In this document: positions 1-8,516 of the stretch, one piece after another
Layout of the letters: the number at the start of each line of letters is the position of its first letter
Numbering within the stretch: position 1 is the stretch's first letter
Source of the DNA: Pseudomonadota bacterium
GTDB taxonomy: Bacteria; Pseudomonadota; Alphaproteobacteria; Sphingomonadales; Sphingomonadaceae
Length of the DNA stretch: 36,534 nucleotides
Assembly (NCBI GenBank): GCA_963205265.1
Contig: CAUJJI010000066.1
Span: forward strand, 1 to 36,534
Reading direction: 5' to 3'
Program-made: the position numbers and the translations under genes
The notes under the pieces: generated by a model
The model's input: the letters and a program-made list of their open reading frames with translations, nothing else
Told to the model about the DNA's origin: nothing
Databases searched by the model: none

Positions 1-262
1 CGTGCCGCGCGAGGACCTGCGCGAGGCGACCGCCGCCTGGGCGACCAAGCTCGCCGGCCAGGGCCGGCTCGGCAACTGGCTGACCAAGCAGTCGATCAAC
101 CACGTCGAGGAACTGCGCGGCAAGCGCACGGCGATGGACGCGGTGTTCCACATGCACCACTTCGCCCATGCCCAGAACGATCTCGTCACCGGCAGCTCGA
201 TCGGCGGCGTCGACGCCAGGTCGGCAGCGGCGGCGAACCGGAAGGACGCGGGAGAGAGCTGA
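1..262 (+). CDS. Crotonase-family enoyl-CoA hydratase/isomerase, 3' fragment
   Basis: This is the last 86 codons of a gene whose start lies before the window; the reading frame is open from base 2, and the GTG there is probably internal. The residues match the C-terminal helices of crotonase-fold enzymes: an alternating Arg/Glu helix, then a 'GNWLTKQSINH' stretch and a 'FHMHHFAHAQND' helix typical of the trimerisation region. The oxyanion-hole residues are in the missing part, so the reaction cannot be read. The TGA stop shares its final A with the ATG of the next gene, so the two are translationally coupled. In this setting it should act on a CoA thioester of steroid breakdown. It is not the EchA20 counterpart, which lies two genes downstream. 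Confidence 0.85.
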   Translation, partial: VPREDLREATAAWATKLAGQGRLGNWLTKQSINHVEELRGKRTAMDAVFHMHHFAHAQNDLVTGSSIGGVDARSAAAANRKDAGES

Positions 263-1323
263 TGGGCGATCCACTGCACACCGCTATGGTCGAGCGGCTC
301 GGTTGCCGCGCCCCGATCATCCAGACCGCGATGGGCTGGGTGGCGGAACCCGCCCTCGTCGTCGCCAGTTCGAACGCGGGCGCCTTCGGCTTCCTCGGCG
401 CGGCGGTGATGACGCCTGCCGAGACGGCGACCAAGATCGCGCAGGTCCGCGAGGGCACCGACCGGCCCTTCGGCGTCAACTTCCACATGTTCCAGCCCGG
501 CGCGGCCGAGATCGTCGAGACGATCATCGCCAACAAGGACCAGGTGCGCGCGGTGTCGTTCGGGCGCGGGCCCGATGCGAAGATGATCGCTCGCTTCAGG
601 GACGCAGGGATCCTTTGCGTGCCGACCGTGGGCGCGGTGAAGCACGCGCAGAAGATGGCGCAGCTCGGCGTCGACATGATCGTCGTCCAGGGCGGCGAGG
701 GCGGCGGGCATACCGGCTCGGTGCCCACTACCGTGCTGCTGCCGCAGGTCCTGGACGCAGTGGATATCCCGGTGATTGCCGCCGGCGGCATGGCCGACGG
801 GCGCGGCCTGGCGGCGGCGCTGGCTTACGGCGCGGTGGGGATCGCCATGGGTACGCGCTTCCTGCTGACGAAGGAAAGCCCTGCCCCCGACAATGCCAAG
901 GCGGCCTACCTCCGGGCCGGGACCGACGGCATCGTGCTCACCACGAAGATCGACGGGATGCCTCAGCGCATGGTGCGTACGCCGCTGGTCGACCGGATCG
1001 AGAGTTCGGGCCGTTTCGGCATGTGGCTGCGCGCGCTGGAGGCCGGGGCCGAAATAAAGCGCCAGACCGGCGCCACCTGGCTCGAGATGATCCGTGCCGC
1101 CCGGGGGATGACGGCACACGGCGAAATGCCGCTGGCTCAGGCCATGCTATCGGCCGCCGCGCCGATGTTGATCCAGAAGGCGATCGTCCACGGCGACATC
1201 GAGCACGGTGCCATGGCCACGGGCGTGGTCGGCGGGCGGATCAACGAAATTCCGTCGTGCCAGGAACTCGTCGACCGGATCATGGCCGAGGCGCGTGCCC
1301 GGCTGGCCGCGCTCGCAGGCTGA
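262..1323 (+). CDS. ipdC: IpdC-type flavin reductase (nitronate monooxygenase fold), steroid C/D-ring degradation
   Basis: The 353-aa protein belongs to the FMN-binding TIM-barrel family of 2-nitropropane dioxygenases. The flavin-site motif QGGEGGGHTG lies at residues 143-152, the phosphate-binding AAGGMADGRG at 173-182 and MGTRF at 196-200. The N-terminal 'QTAMGWVA' and the C-terminal 'LPSCQELVDRI'-type ending (here IPSC) resemble mycobacterial IpdC (Rv3553) as I remember it, rather than true nitronate monooxygenases. IpdC acts on the hydroxylated HIP-CoA intermediate left after steroid rings A and B are gone, and is needed before ring opening. The neighbours fit: an EchA20-type hydrolase is directly downstream, with FadE30, IpdF and FadD3 counterparts in the same operon. 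The start is the ATG overlapping the previous stop. The alternative, a generic nitronate monooxygenase, is unlikely here. Confidence 0.9.
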   Translation: MGDPLHTAMVERLGCRAPIIQTAMGWVAEPALVVASSNAGAFGFLGAAVMTPAETATKIAQVREGTDRPFGVNFHMFQPGAAEIVETIIANKDQVRAVSFGRGPDAKMIARFRDAGILCVPTVGAVKHAQKMAQLGVDMIVVQGGEGGGHTGSVPTTVLLPQVLDAVDIPVIAAGGMADGRGLAAALAYGAVGIAMGTRFLLTKESPAPDNAKAAYLRAGTDGIVLTTKIDGMPQRMVRTPLVDRIESSGRFGMWLRALEAGAEIKRQTGATWLEMIRAARGMTAHGEMPLAQAMLSAAAPMLIQKAIVHGDIEHGAMATGVVGGRINEIPSCQELVDRIMAEARARLAALAG

Positions 1324-1334
1324 GGGGAGAAGCC

Positions 1335-2090
1335 ATGCCGATAACCACTGAGATCACCGACCGTGTCGCCGAAATCGTGCTCGACATGCCGCCGGTCAAC
1401 GCTTTCGACAGCGAAACCTGGCTCTCGCTGCCCGGCATCATCGCGGCGGCCGCCGGCAACCCCGAGGTCAACTGCCTGCTGATCCGCGCAGCCGAAGATG
1501 CGCGCGGCTTCTGCGGCGGGGTCGACATCAAGGAGATGCAGGCGCACCCCGAGCGGATCACCGTGCTCAACCGTGGCAACTACCTGACTTTCAAGGCCGT
1601 CCGCGACGCCGAAGTCCCGGTGGTGGTCGCAGTCCACAAGTTCGTCATCGGCGGCGGCATCGGCATCTGCGGCGCTTCGGACACGATCATCGCCGCCGAT
1701 GACGCCTATTTCAGCCTTCCCGAAGTCGACCGCGGGGCAATGGGCGGTGCCTCCCACCTTTCGCGCATGTTGCCGCTCCATAAGGTCCGCGCCGCCTTCT
1801 TCACCGGCGGCAATATCCCGGCGGAAGAGGCTTACCGGCTCGGTGCGGTCGAAAAGGTCGTTCCGCGCGCGGCGCTGGTCGAGGAAGCGCGCCGGTTCAG
1901 CGCGGTGATCGCGTCCAAGAGCCGCAAGGCGCTGGTGATCGCCAAGGAAGCACTCAACGGCCTGGAGCCGCGCGACGTCGATCGTGGCTACCGCTGGGAA
2001 CAGGGCTTCACGCTGGAAATGTACATGCACGAAGACAGCCAGAAGAGCCGTGATGCCTTTGTCGAGACGGGCAAGGCCGCGAAGTTTTGA
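1335..2090 (+). CDS. echA20: EchA20-type crotonase, ring-D hydrolase of the HIP pathway
   Basis: A 251-aa crotonase. The two oxyanion-hole segments are visible at GFCGGVDIKEM (residues 58-68) and KFVIGGGIGI (102-111), followed by SLPEVDRGAMGG with Glu130. The PPVNAF start, VDIKEMQ, PEV-RGA-G-A-HLSR and the RDAF-TGK ending match mycobacterial EchA20 (Rv3550) closely from memory. EchA20 hydrolyses ring D of the bicyclic CoA ester before IpdAB opens ring C. ATG 1335 is preceded by a strong AGGGGAGA ribosome-binding site, 11 bases after the ipdC stop. The stop TGA overlaps the next ATG. The order ipdC-echA20 differs from Mycobacterium, where echA20-ipdA-ipdB-ipdC are contiguous; here ipdAB is missing between them. 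Confidence 0.9.
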   Translation: MPITTEITDRVAEIVLDMPPVNAFDSETWLSLPGIIAAAAGNPEVNCLLIRAAEDARGFCGGVDIKEMQAHPERITVLNRGNYLTFKAVRDAEVPVVVAVHKFVIGGGIGICGASDTIIAADDAYFSLPEVDRGAMGGASHLSRMLPLHKVRAAFFTGGNIPAEEAYRLGAVEKVVPRAALVEEARRFSAVIASKSRKALVIAKEALNGLEPRDVDRGYRWEQGFTLEMYMHEDSQKSRDAFVETGKAAKF

Positions 2091-3253
2091 TGGATCTGGC
2101 CTATTCCCCCAAGCAGCAGGCATTCCGGGCGGAAGTACGCGCCTGGCTGGAAGCGCACGTGCCGAAGGAGCCGCTCGTCACGCTGGAGTGCCGCGAAGGC
2201 TATGACCAACACGTCGCCTGGGAACGCACGCTCGCCGGCGGCAACTGGGGCATGGTCACCTGGCCCGAGCAGTTCGGCGGGCGCGGCCTGGACCTCATCG
2301 AGTGGCTGATCTTCGAAGAGGAATACTTCCGCGCTGGGGCGCCGAACCGGGCGAACCAGAACGGCATCTTCCTGCTTGGCCCGACGATCATGGAGTTCGG
2401 CACCGACGAACAGAAAGCGCGATTCCTGCCGCCGATGGCGCGGGGCGAGGTGATCTGGGCGCAGGCCTGGTCGGAGCCGGGCGCGGGCAGCGACATGGCG
2501 GCCATCCAGTCGAAAGCGGTCCGCGACGGCGACCACTACGTCATCAGCGGACAGAAGACCTGGTCCAGCCGCGCCGCCTTTGCCGACTGGGGCTTCGGCA
2601 TCTTCCGCACCGATCCGGAGAGCAAGCGCCACAAAGGGCTGACGTTCATCCTGTTCGACCTGAACAGCCCCGGCATCACGCGCCGTCCTATCCGCCAGCT
2701 GCACGGCGATACCGGCTTTGCCGAACTGTTCTTCGACGAGGTGCGCGTGCCGGTGGCCAATTGCCTAGCGGGCGAAGGGCAAGGCTGGAACGTCGCCATG
2801 GCGACCGCCGGCTTCGAGCGCGGATTGATGCTGCGCTCGCCGGGCCGCTTCCAGGCGACGGCCAAACGGCTGGTCGAGCTCTACCGCCAGCATGCGGACA
2901 CTGCATCGCCGGCGGCGCGCGAAGCCGTTGTCCAGGCCTGGGGCGCGGCGCAGGCCTATGCCTACAATACCTACGGCGTCGCGGCGAAGATCATGGCCGG
3001 GGGCAGCATCGGTGCCGAGGCCAGCCTCAACAAGATCTTCTGGTCCGAGCTCGACCGGGCGATGCACCGCACCGCGATGCAGCTGCTGGGGGCGGCCGCT
3101 GAGCTGAAGCGCTTTGCCGACGGCAGCATCAACCAGTGGCTCGAGGGCTATGTCTTCTCGCTTTCCGGGCCGATCTATGCCGGATCGAACGAAGTGCAGC
3201 GCAATATCACCGCCGAGCGCCTGCTGGGCCTGCCAAGAGTGGGGGCGGGCTGA
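2090..3253 (+). CDS. Acyl-CoA dehydrogenase, large subunit of a heteromeric pair (FadE31/32/33-like role)
   Basis: A 387-aa flavoprotein of the acyl-CoA dehydrogenase family. It has the SEPGAGSD flavin/substrate loop (residues 128-135), a 'SGQKTWSS' segment and the C-terminal 'YAGSNEVQRNITAERLLGLPR' region. The usual catalytic Glu of the YEG motif is Ala here, as is common in the steroid alpha2beta2 dehydrogenases, where catalytic residues are placed differently. The next gene is a short partner starting on this gene's stop codon (TGATG), the arrangement of heterotetrameric FadE pairs. Adjacency to a FadA6-type thiolase suggests the late steps on the ring-opened methyl-oxo-octanedioyl-CoA chain. 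The substrate is inferred from context only. TTG at 2087 is an alternative start, but ATG 2090 overlaps the upstream stop and is preferred. Confidence 0.9.
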   Translation: MDLAYSPKQQAFRAEVRAWLEAHVPKEPLVTLECREGYDQHVAWERTLAGGNWGMVTWPEQFGGRGLDLIEWLIFEEEYFRAGAPNRANQNGIFLLGPTIMEFGTDEQKARFLPPMARGEVIWAQAWSEPGAGSDMAAIQSKAVRDGDHYVISGQKTWSSRAAFADWGFGIFRTDPESKRHKGLTFILFDLNSPGITRRPIRQLHGDTGFAELFFDEVRVPVANCLAGEGQGWNVAMATAGFERGLMLRSPGRFQATAKRLVELYRQHADTASPAAREAVVQAWGAAQAYAYNTYGVAAKIMAGGSIGAEASLNKIFWSELDRAMHRTAMQLLGAAAELKRFADGSINQWLEGYVFSLSGPIYAGSNEVQRNITAERLLGLPRVGAG

Positions 3254-4185
3254 TGGATTTCCGTTTCACCGACGACCAGCTGCTGCTTGCGACAAGCGTG
3301 CGCGAATACCTTGCCGGTACTCACGGCACGCAAGTGCTGCGCCGGCTGGATGAGCAGGGCAACCGCGATCCCGCCATCTGGCAGGGCCTGGTCGACATGG
3401 GGCTGACCGGCGTGCTGGTGCCGGAAGCGCTCGGCGGGCTTGGCATGGGGCTGGTCGAGGCGGCGCTGATCGCCGTGGAATGCGGCCGCGCCTGCCTGGC
3501 CGAACCTCTGGTCGATACCGCGTTCGTCGCCGCGCCGTGGCTGGTCCGCGAGGGGCGGACCGACGCGATCGCAGGCATCGTGGACGGCAGCCGGAAGATC
3601 GTCCCGGCGCATGCGATCAATCCCTGGCTTGCCGACGGCGAAGGAGCCCGCCTGCAAAGCGTCGACCCGCTGCGCAACCTGACCACGGCTCCGCACGATG
3701 CCAGCGAGGATCCATACCTGCTCGATCTCGGCGCGCTGATGTCCGCGGCCCAGCTGGTCGGGATCGCCGATGCCATGCTGGAGCAGGCCACCGACTATGC
3801 CAAGCTGCGCAGCCAGTTCGGCCAGCCGATCGGCGCGTTCCAGGCAATCAAGCACCAGCTGGCTTCGTGCATGGTCGCGATCGAGTTCGCCAGGCCCGTC
3901 GTCTGGCGCGCCGCCGCCGCGCTGCAGGCCGGCGGCGCCCATGCCGCGACTCACGTCAGCCACGCCAAGCTGGCAGCCACCGACGCCGCGATGCTGACCG
4001 CCGAGACCGCCATCCAGGTCCACGGTGCCATGGGCTATACCTACGAAGTGGACCTGCATTTCTGGATGAAGCGCGCCTGGGCCCTGTCCGGTGCCTGGGG
4101 AAGCCGGGCCTTCCATGTCCGCCGGCTCGATGAAGCCGTGATCGGCGGCACGATCCCGATCGGTCCCGAACATACCTTTGCCTGA
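3253..4185 (+). CDS. Acyl-CoA dehydrogenase, small subunit of a heteromeric pair
   Basis: A 310-aa protein, shorter than a standard acyl-CoA dehydrogenase (about 380 aa). The middle beta domain is reduced, while the C-terminal helical domain is well kept: RSQFGQPIGAFQAIKH at residues 186-201 and QVHGAMGYTYE at 255-265, with Glu265 in the position typical for FAD contact or catalysis in these partners. This matches the beta-type subunits of steroid FadE heterotetramers. The ATG shares its A with the stop of the large subunit, supporting equal production of the two chains. The thiolase gene starts 9 bases downstream. The likely substrate is a ring-opened steroid CoA ester; this is an inference. 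Confidence 0.9.
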   Translation: MDFRFTDDQLLLATSVREYLAGTHGTQVLRRLDEQGNRDPAIWQGLVDMGLTGVLVPEALGGLGMGLVEAALIAVECGRACLAEPLVDTAFVAAPWLVREGRTDAIAGIVDGSRKIVPAHAINPWLADGEGARLQSVDPLRNLTTAPHDASEDPYLLDLGALMSAAQLVGIADAMLEQATDYAKLRSQFGQPIGAFQAIKHQLASCMVAIEFARPVVWRAAAALQAGGAHAATHVSHAKLAATDAAMLTAETAIQVHGAMGYTYEVDLHFWMKRAWALSGAWGSRAFHVRRLDEAVIGGTIPIGPEHTFA

Positions 4186-4194
4186 GGAACGCCA

Positions 4195-5346
4195 ATGCCC
4201 GAAGCCTATATCATCGACGCCGTTCGCACCCCCATCGGCCGCAAGAAGGGCAGCCTTGCCCACTTGCACCCGGCTGACCTCGGCGGCCACCCGATCAAGG
4301 CACTGGTCGAGCGCACCGGCATCGATGCGGGGGCCGTCGACGATGTCGTCTGGGGTTGCTGCGACACCATCGGACCTCAGGCTGGCGACATCGGCCGCAC
4401 CGCCTGGCTGGTCGCCGGCCTGCCGCAGCACGTCCCCGGCACGACCATCGACCGCCAGTGCGGGTCGAGCCAGCAGGCGCTGCATTTCGCCGCGCAGGGC
4501 GTGATGTCGGGCACGCAGGACCTTGTCGTCGCCGGCGGCAGCCAGGCGATGAATGCCATCCCCATCTCGGCGGCCATGTATGCCGGCCAGCAATACGGGT
4601 TCGGCGATCCCTTCACCGGGTCGAAGGGCTGGGTGGAGCGCTATGGCGACGGCCTGCTCGACCAGATCGGTTCGGCCCAGATGATTGCCGACAAGTGGCA
4701 GATCAGCCGCGAGGCGATGGAGGAGTTCGCCTTCGCCAGCCACAGCCGCGCCCAGGCGGCGACCGATGCCGGCTGGTTCCAGGGCGAGATCGCCCCGCTC
4801 GAAGGGCTTGGGACCGACGAGACGATCCGCCCAGGCACGACGCTGGAAGGCCTCGCCGCGCTCAAGACCGTGCACGAAGGCGGCACGATCACCGCCGGCG
4901 TCGCCAGCCAGAACTGCGACGGCGCCGCTGCCCTGCTGATCGCCGGCGAACGCGCGGTGAAGGAGCACAATCTGAAGCCCCGCGCCCGGATACACCACAT
5001 CTCGGTGCGGGCTGACGATCCGGTCTGGATGCTCACGGCACCGATCCCCGCGACGCAACACGCGCTGAAGAAGGCCGGCATGTCGCTGTCCGACATCGAC
5101 CTGTTCGAATGCAACGAGGCCTTTGCTTCCGTGCCGCTGGCATGGATGCAGGAGCTCGGCATCCCGCACGAGAAGGTCAATGTGAACGGCGGCGCCATCG
5201 CGCTCGGCCATCCGCTCGGCGCGACCGGGGCGCGTCTGATGACCACGCTGCTGAACGCCCTCGAGCGCACCGGCGGCCGCTATGGCCTGCAGACCATGTG
5301 CGAAGGCGGCGGGCAAGCCAACGTCACGATCATCGAGAGGCTGTAA
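4195..5346 (+). CDS. fadA6: FadA6-type thiolase, late steroid C/D-ring degradation
   Basis: A 383-aa thiolase. The acyl-accepting Cys89 sits in DRQCGSSQQA, the catalytic His in GGAIALGHPLGATGAR near residue 340 and the second Cys in TMCEGGGQANVT close to the C terminus. The DRQCGSSQQA, PISSAM-like and IHHISVRADDPVWMLT segments and the NVTIIERL ending closely match mycobacterial FadA6 (Rv3556c) as I recall it. FadA6 cleaves the ring-opened dioxo-decanedioyl-CoA to acetyl-CoA and MOODA-CoA. The stop TAA overlaps the ATG of the following SDR (TAATG). Cytosolic; no targeting signal is seen. Confidence 0.92.
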   Translation: MPEAYIIDAVRTPIGRKKGSLAHLHPADLGGHPIKALVERTGIDAGAVDDVVWGCCDTIGPQAGDIGRTAWLVAGLPQHVPGTTIDRQCGSSQQALHFAAQGVMSGTQDLVVAGGSQAMNAIPISAAMYAGQQYGFGDPFTGSKGWVERYGDGLLDQIGSAQMIADKWQISREAMEEFAFASHSRAQAATDAGWFQGEIAPLEGLGTDETIRPGTTLEGLAALKTVHEGGTITAGVASQNCDGAAALLIAGERAVKEHNLKPRARIHHISVRADDPVWMLTAPIPATQHALKKAGMSLSDIDLFECNEAFASVPLAWMQELGIPHEKVNVNGGAIALGHPLGATGARLMTTLLNALERTGGRYGLQTMCEGGGQANVTIIERL

Positions 5347-6248
5347 TGGGTATCTGCGACAATCGTACCGTCATCATCACCGGCGCCGCGCGCGGGCTGG
5401 GCCGGGCCTACGCCCTCGCCTTCGCCGCCGAAGGCGCCAACGTGGTGGTCAACGACATCGGCACCTCGCTGAACGGCGAAGGGCGCGACACCAGCGCGGC
5501 GGACAGCGTCGTGGCGGAAATCGTCGCCGCCGGCGGCAAGGCGCTGGCCAATTACGAGGACATCACCGACTGGGACGCCGCCAAGCGCATCGTCGATGCC
5601 GCGGTCACCGCATTCGGCGACCTGCACGTGGTGGTCAACAATGCCGGCATCGTCCGGGACCGCATGTTCGTATCCGCCACGCCGGACGAATGGGACGCGA
5701 CCATGCACGTCCACCTGCGGGGCCACTTCTGCCTGTCGCGCCACGCAGTCGATTACTGGCGTGCCAAGCAGAAGGCAGGCACCGCGCCCGACGCGCGGAT
5801 CATCAACACCTCGAGCGGCGCGGGCCTGCAGGGCTCGATCGCGCAGGCTGCCTATTCGACGGCCAAGGGGGGCATCGCCGCGCTCACGCTGGTGCAGGCC
5901 GCAGAGCTTGGACGCTATGGCATAACCGCCAATGCCCTGGCCCCGTCGGCGCGGACCCGGATGACCGAGCAGGCCTTCGCCGAGAAAATGGCCACAGCCG
6001 GCAATGCATTCGACGCAATGGACCCCGCCAACATCGCACCTGCCGTGGTCTGGCTGGGCTCGGCGCAATCGGCGCATGTCACCGGCTGCGTGTTCGAGCT
6101 GGAAGGCGGCAAGATCATGATCGAACAGGGTTGGCGCGAAGGCCCGGTGGTCGACAAGGGTGCGCGCTGGGACCCGGCCGATGTCGGTCCCGCGGTCGAC
6201 AAGCTGCTTGCCGAGCGCGCGGCCCCCCGCGCGGTTTGGGGAACCTGA
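5346..6248 (+). CDS. Short-chain dehydrogenase, 17beta-HSD4/Rv3548c-like
   Basis: A 300-aa classical SDR. The NAD(P) loop TGAARGLG is at residues 12-19, VVNNAG at 96-101, and the catalytic Ser156/157, Tyr170 and Lys174 (YSTAK) follow. It is longer than a typical 250-aa SDR, with the 'GTSLNGEGRDTS' insertion seen in the dehydrogenase domain of peroxisomal multifunctional enzyme type 2 and in steroid-cluster SDRs such as Rv3548c. It probably oxidises a 3-hydroxyacyl-CoA intermediate of side-chain or ring breakdown. It starts on the thiolase stop codon and sits 3 bases ahead of the next dehydrogenase pair. The exact substrate cannot be read from sequence. Confidence 0.9.
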   Translation: MGICDNRTVIITGAARGLGRAYALAFAAEGANVVVNDIGTSLNGEGRDTSAADSVVAEIVAAGGKALANYEDITDWDAAKRIVDAAVTAFGDLHVVVNNAGIVRDRMFVSATPDEWDATMHVHLRGHFCLSRHAVDYWRAKQKAGTAPDARIINTSSGAGLQGSIAQAAYSTAKGGIAALTLVQAAELGRYGITANALAPSARTRMTEQAFAEKMATAGNAFDAMDPANIAPAVVWLGSAQSAHVTGCVFELEGGKIMIEQGWREGPVVDKGARWDPADVGPAVDKLLAERAAPRAVWGT

Positions 6249-6251
6249 GCC

Positions 6252-7307
6252 ATGGAATTCGCCTTCACCGACGAACAGATGATGATCGCGGACACGGCTT
6301 TCGCCTTCTTCCGCGAGAATGCGACTTCCGATCGCACCCGCAAGGCGATGGCAGCCGAGGGCATCGACCGCGAACTCTGGTCGGCGTTCTGCACCGAGCT
6401 TGGGCTGTCGGGCGTGGGCCTGCCCGAGGAGCACGGCGGGTCGGGGCTCGGGATGGTCGAGTTTGCGATCATAGCCGAAGCCGCCGGGGCACGAGTGGCG
6501 CCGCTGCCGATGCTCGGCCTCGCCACGGCGGCGCGCGCCATCGCGGCGGGCGGCAGCGAGGCGCAGAAGGCGGAATGGCTGCCGAAGCTGATCTCGGGAG
6601 AGGCCATTGCCTCATGCGAGCGCGTGGCGCAGCTGGCCGAACAGGGCGGCCGCCTGACCGGCACGATCACGCCCGTGCCGCACGGCGCCCTTGCCGATGT
6701 CTTCGTCTTCTTCAGCCCCGGCAAGGCCTGGCTGGTGCGCGCCGATGCCCCCGGCGTGACCGTCGCGGCCCATGTCACCATGGACCAGACCCGCCCTTTC
6801 GCCACCGTGACGCTGGAGGATGTCCTGGCCGAACCGCTTGCCGATCCGCAAGCGGCGATCGCCGCTCTCCACGCCGGCGGCTGGATATGCCTGGCGGCCG
6901 AAGCATTGGGCGGCGCGCAGGAAGCGCTCGACCGGACAGTGGCCTATGCGCGCGAGCGGGTGCAGTTCGGCCGCCCGATCGGCTCGTTCCAGGCCTACAA
7001 GCACCGGCTGGCCGACATGCTGGTCGAGATCGAGCAGGCCCGCTCGGCGGTCTACTGGGCCGCCTGCGCGGTGGACGAGCAATCGGACGAGGCGGCCCTG
7101 GCGCTGCATGCGGCGAAGAGCTTCTGCGCGGACACCTTCTTCATGGTGGCCGGCAACATGATCCAGCTCCACGGCGGCATCGGCTTTACCTGGGAGCACG
7201 ATGCGCACCTGTTCTTCAAGCGGGCGCGCTCCATCCAGACCATGCTGGGGAACGGAAGCTTCCACCGCGAGCAAGTGGCGACCATGGTTCTGGGAGAAGC
7301 AGCATGA
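6252..7307 (+). CDS. Acyl-CoA dehydrogenase, small-type subunit
   Basis: A 351-aa acyl-CoA dehydrogenase-fold protein. The N-terminal helical domain and a degenerate middle domain precede a strong C-terminal part: QFGRPIGSFQAYKH from residue 238 and QLHGGIGFTWE at 305-315 with Glu315. It lacks the SEPGAGSD loop of full catalytic subunits, as do the shorter partners in steroid FadE heterotetramers. The following FadE30-like gene starts inside its stop codon (ATGA overlap), so the two probably form an alpha2beta2 enzyme. The second dehydrogenase pair in this operon parallels the one at 2090-4185 but in reverse order, small subunit first. Confidence 0.9.
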   Translation: MEFAFTDEQMMIADTAFAFFRENATSDRTRKAMAAEGIDRELWSAFCTELGLSGVGLPEEHGGSGLGMVEFAIIAEAAGARVAPLPMLGLATAARAIAAGGSEAQKAEWLPKLISGEAIASCERVAQLAEQGGRLTGTITPVPHGALADVFVFFSPGKAWLVRADAPGVTVAAHVTMDQTRPFATVTLEDVLAEPLADPQAAIAALHAGGWICLAAEALGGAQEALDRTVAYARERVQFGRPIGSFQAYKHRLADMLVEIEQARSAVYWAACAVDEQSDEAALALHAAKSFCADTFFMVAGNMIQLHGGIGFTWEHDAHLFFKRARSIQTMLGNGSFHREQVATMVLGEAA

Positions 7308-8482
7308 AGCTGGGGTTCTCACCGCAGGAAGAGGCCTTCCGCGCCGAATGCGCCGACTGGCTCCAGGCGCAGATGACGGGCGAGTTTCGCGACATCCGGG
7401 GCATAACCACGCTGACCGCCAAGGCCGAGCGGCGCAAGGAGTGGGAACAGCACCTGGGCGAGCACGGCTGGTCGTGCATCGGCTGGCCGAAGGCCTGGGG
7501 CGGGCGCGACGCGACGCTGGCCGAGCAGGTGATCTTCGCCGAGGAATATGCCCGCGCGGGGGTTCCGGGCCGGGTCAACCACATCGGCATCGAGCTCGCC
7601 GGGCCGACCATCCTTGCTTTCGGCACCGAGGAACAGAAGCGGCGCTTCCTGCCCGGAATTGCCGCCGGCAGCACGATCTTCTGCCAGGGCTTCTCCGAGC
7701 CGGGCGCCGGATCGGATCTTGCCTCGGTGCGAACCAAAGGCAGGCTCGAAGGCGGGGAGTGGGTGGTCAACGGCCAGAAGATCTGGACCAGCCTTGCCCA
7801 TATCTCCGACTGGATCTTCGTCGTCACCCGCACCGAGGACGGCTCGAAAGGTCCCAAGGGCCTGACTTTCCTGATGATGCCGCTGGACCAGCCCGGCATC
7901 GAGGTGCGCGGCATCACCCAGATCAACGGCGACGCCGAATTCAACGAGACTTTCTTCACCGACGCGCGCTGCCCGGCCGATTCGATGATCGGCGGCGTGG
8001 GCGACGGCTGGAAGATCGCCATGGGCCTGCTGGCTTTCGAGCGCGGGGTTTCGACCTTGGGCCAGCAGATGGCCTTCCGCAACGAGCTGGACGAGATCAT
8101 CGCGGCCGCGCGGGCCAATGGCGCGGCCGGCGACCCGCTGATCCGCCAGCGCATCGCTCGGGCGGAGATCGGCCTCAGGCTGATGCGCTACGGCGCGCTG
8201 CGGATGCTGTCCAACACCGATCACTCGAAGATCGACGGCGCGGCGCTGACCTACAAGATCCAATGGGCGACATGGCGGCGCAGCCTGGGCGAACTGGCGA
8301 TGGACGTTCTGGGTCAGGCCGGCGAGATCGCCGAGGGCGAGGCCTACGAATGGGGCACGCTGCCCAACCTGTTCCTCTATTCGCGCGCCGACACGATCTA
8401 TGGCGGGACCAACCAGATCCAGCGCAACCTGATCGCCGAACGCGGCCTCGCCCTGCCGCGCGAACCAAGGGGTGACTTATGA
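7304..8482 (+). CDS. fadE30: FadE30-type acyl-CoA dehydrogenase, HIP pathway
   Basis: A 392-aa acyl-CoA dehydrogenase. Motifs include SEPGAGSDLAS (131-141), NGQKIWTSLAHISDW (156-170), FERGVSTLGQQ (245-255), LGELAMDVLGQ and the C-terminal ADTIYGGTNQIQRNLIAERGL. The EYARA--P--VNH-G-EL-GPT pattern and FERGVSTLGQQ match mycobacterial FadE30 (Rv3560c) closely from memory. FadE30 introduces the double bond in the CoA ester of the hydroxylated bicyclic intermediate before ring D hydrolysis. It overlaps the upstream small subunit by 4 bases and is followed by an IpdF-type SDR, as fadE30 is next to ipdF in Mycobacterium. ATG 7304 fits the family's N terminus. Confidence 0.9.
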   Translation: MKLGFSPQEEAFRAECADWLQAQMTGEFRDIRGITTLTAKAERRKEWEQHLGEHGWSCIGWPKAWGGRDATLAEQVIFAEEYARAGVPGRVNHIGIELAGPTILAFGTEEQKRRFLPGIAAGSTIFCQGFSEPGAGSDLASVRTKGRLEGGEWVVNGQKIWTSLAHISDWIFVVTRTEDGSKGPKGLTFLMMPLDQPGIEVRGITQINGDAEFNETFFTDARCPADSMIGGVGDGWKIAMGLLAFERGVSTLGQQMAFRNELDEIIAAARANGAAGDPLIRQRIARAEIGLRLMRYGALRMLSNTDHSKIDGAALTYKIQWATWRRSLGELAMDVLGQAGEIAEGEAYEWGTLPNLFLYSRADTIYGGTNQIQRNLIAERGLALPREPRGDL

Positions 8483-8516
8483 TGTCCTGGCTTCGCCCAC
8501 CGCAGGGAGGCGAGCT

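Noticed and set aside
1..262. Reading the first fragment as the EchA20 hydrolase
   Set aside because: The gene at 1335 matches EchA20 from end to end; the fragment's C terminus differs from it.
3175..5316. 713-aa open frame on the minus strand
   Set aside because: It lies opposite two well-supported genes (dehydrogenase small subunit and thiolase), has a low-complexity Arg/Gly/Ala/His composition and no recognisable motif; it is a product of high GC at third positions.
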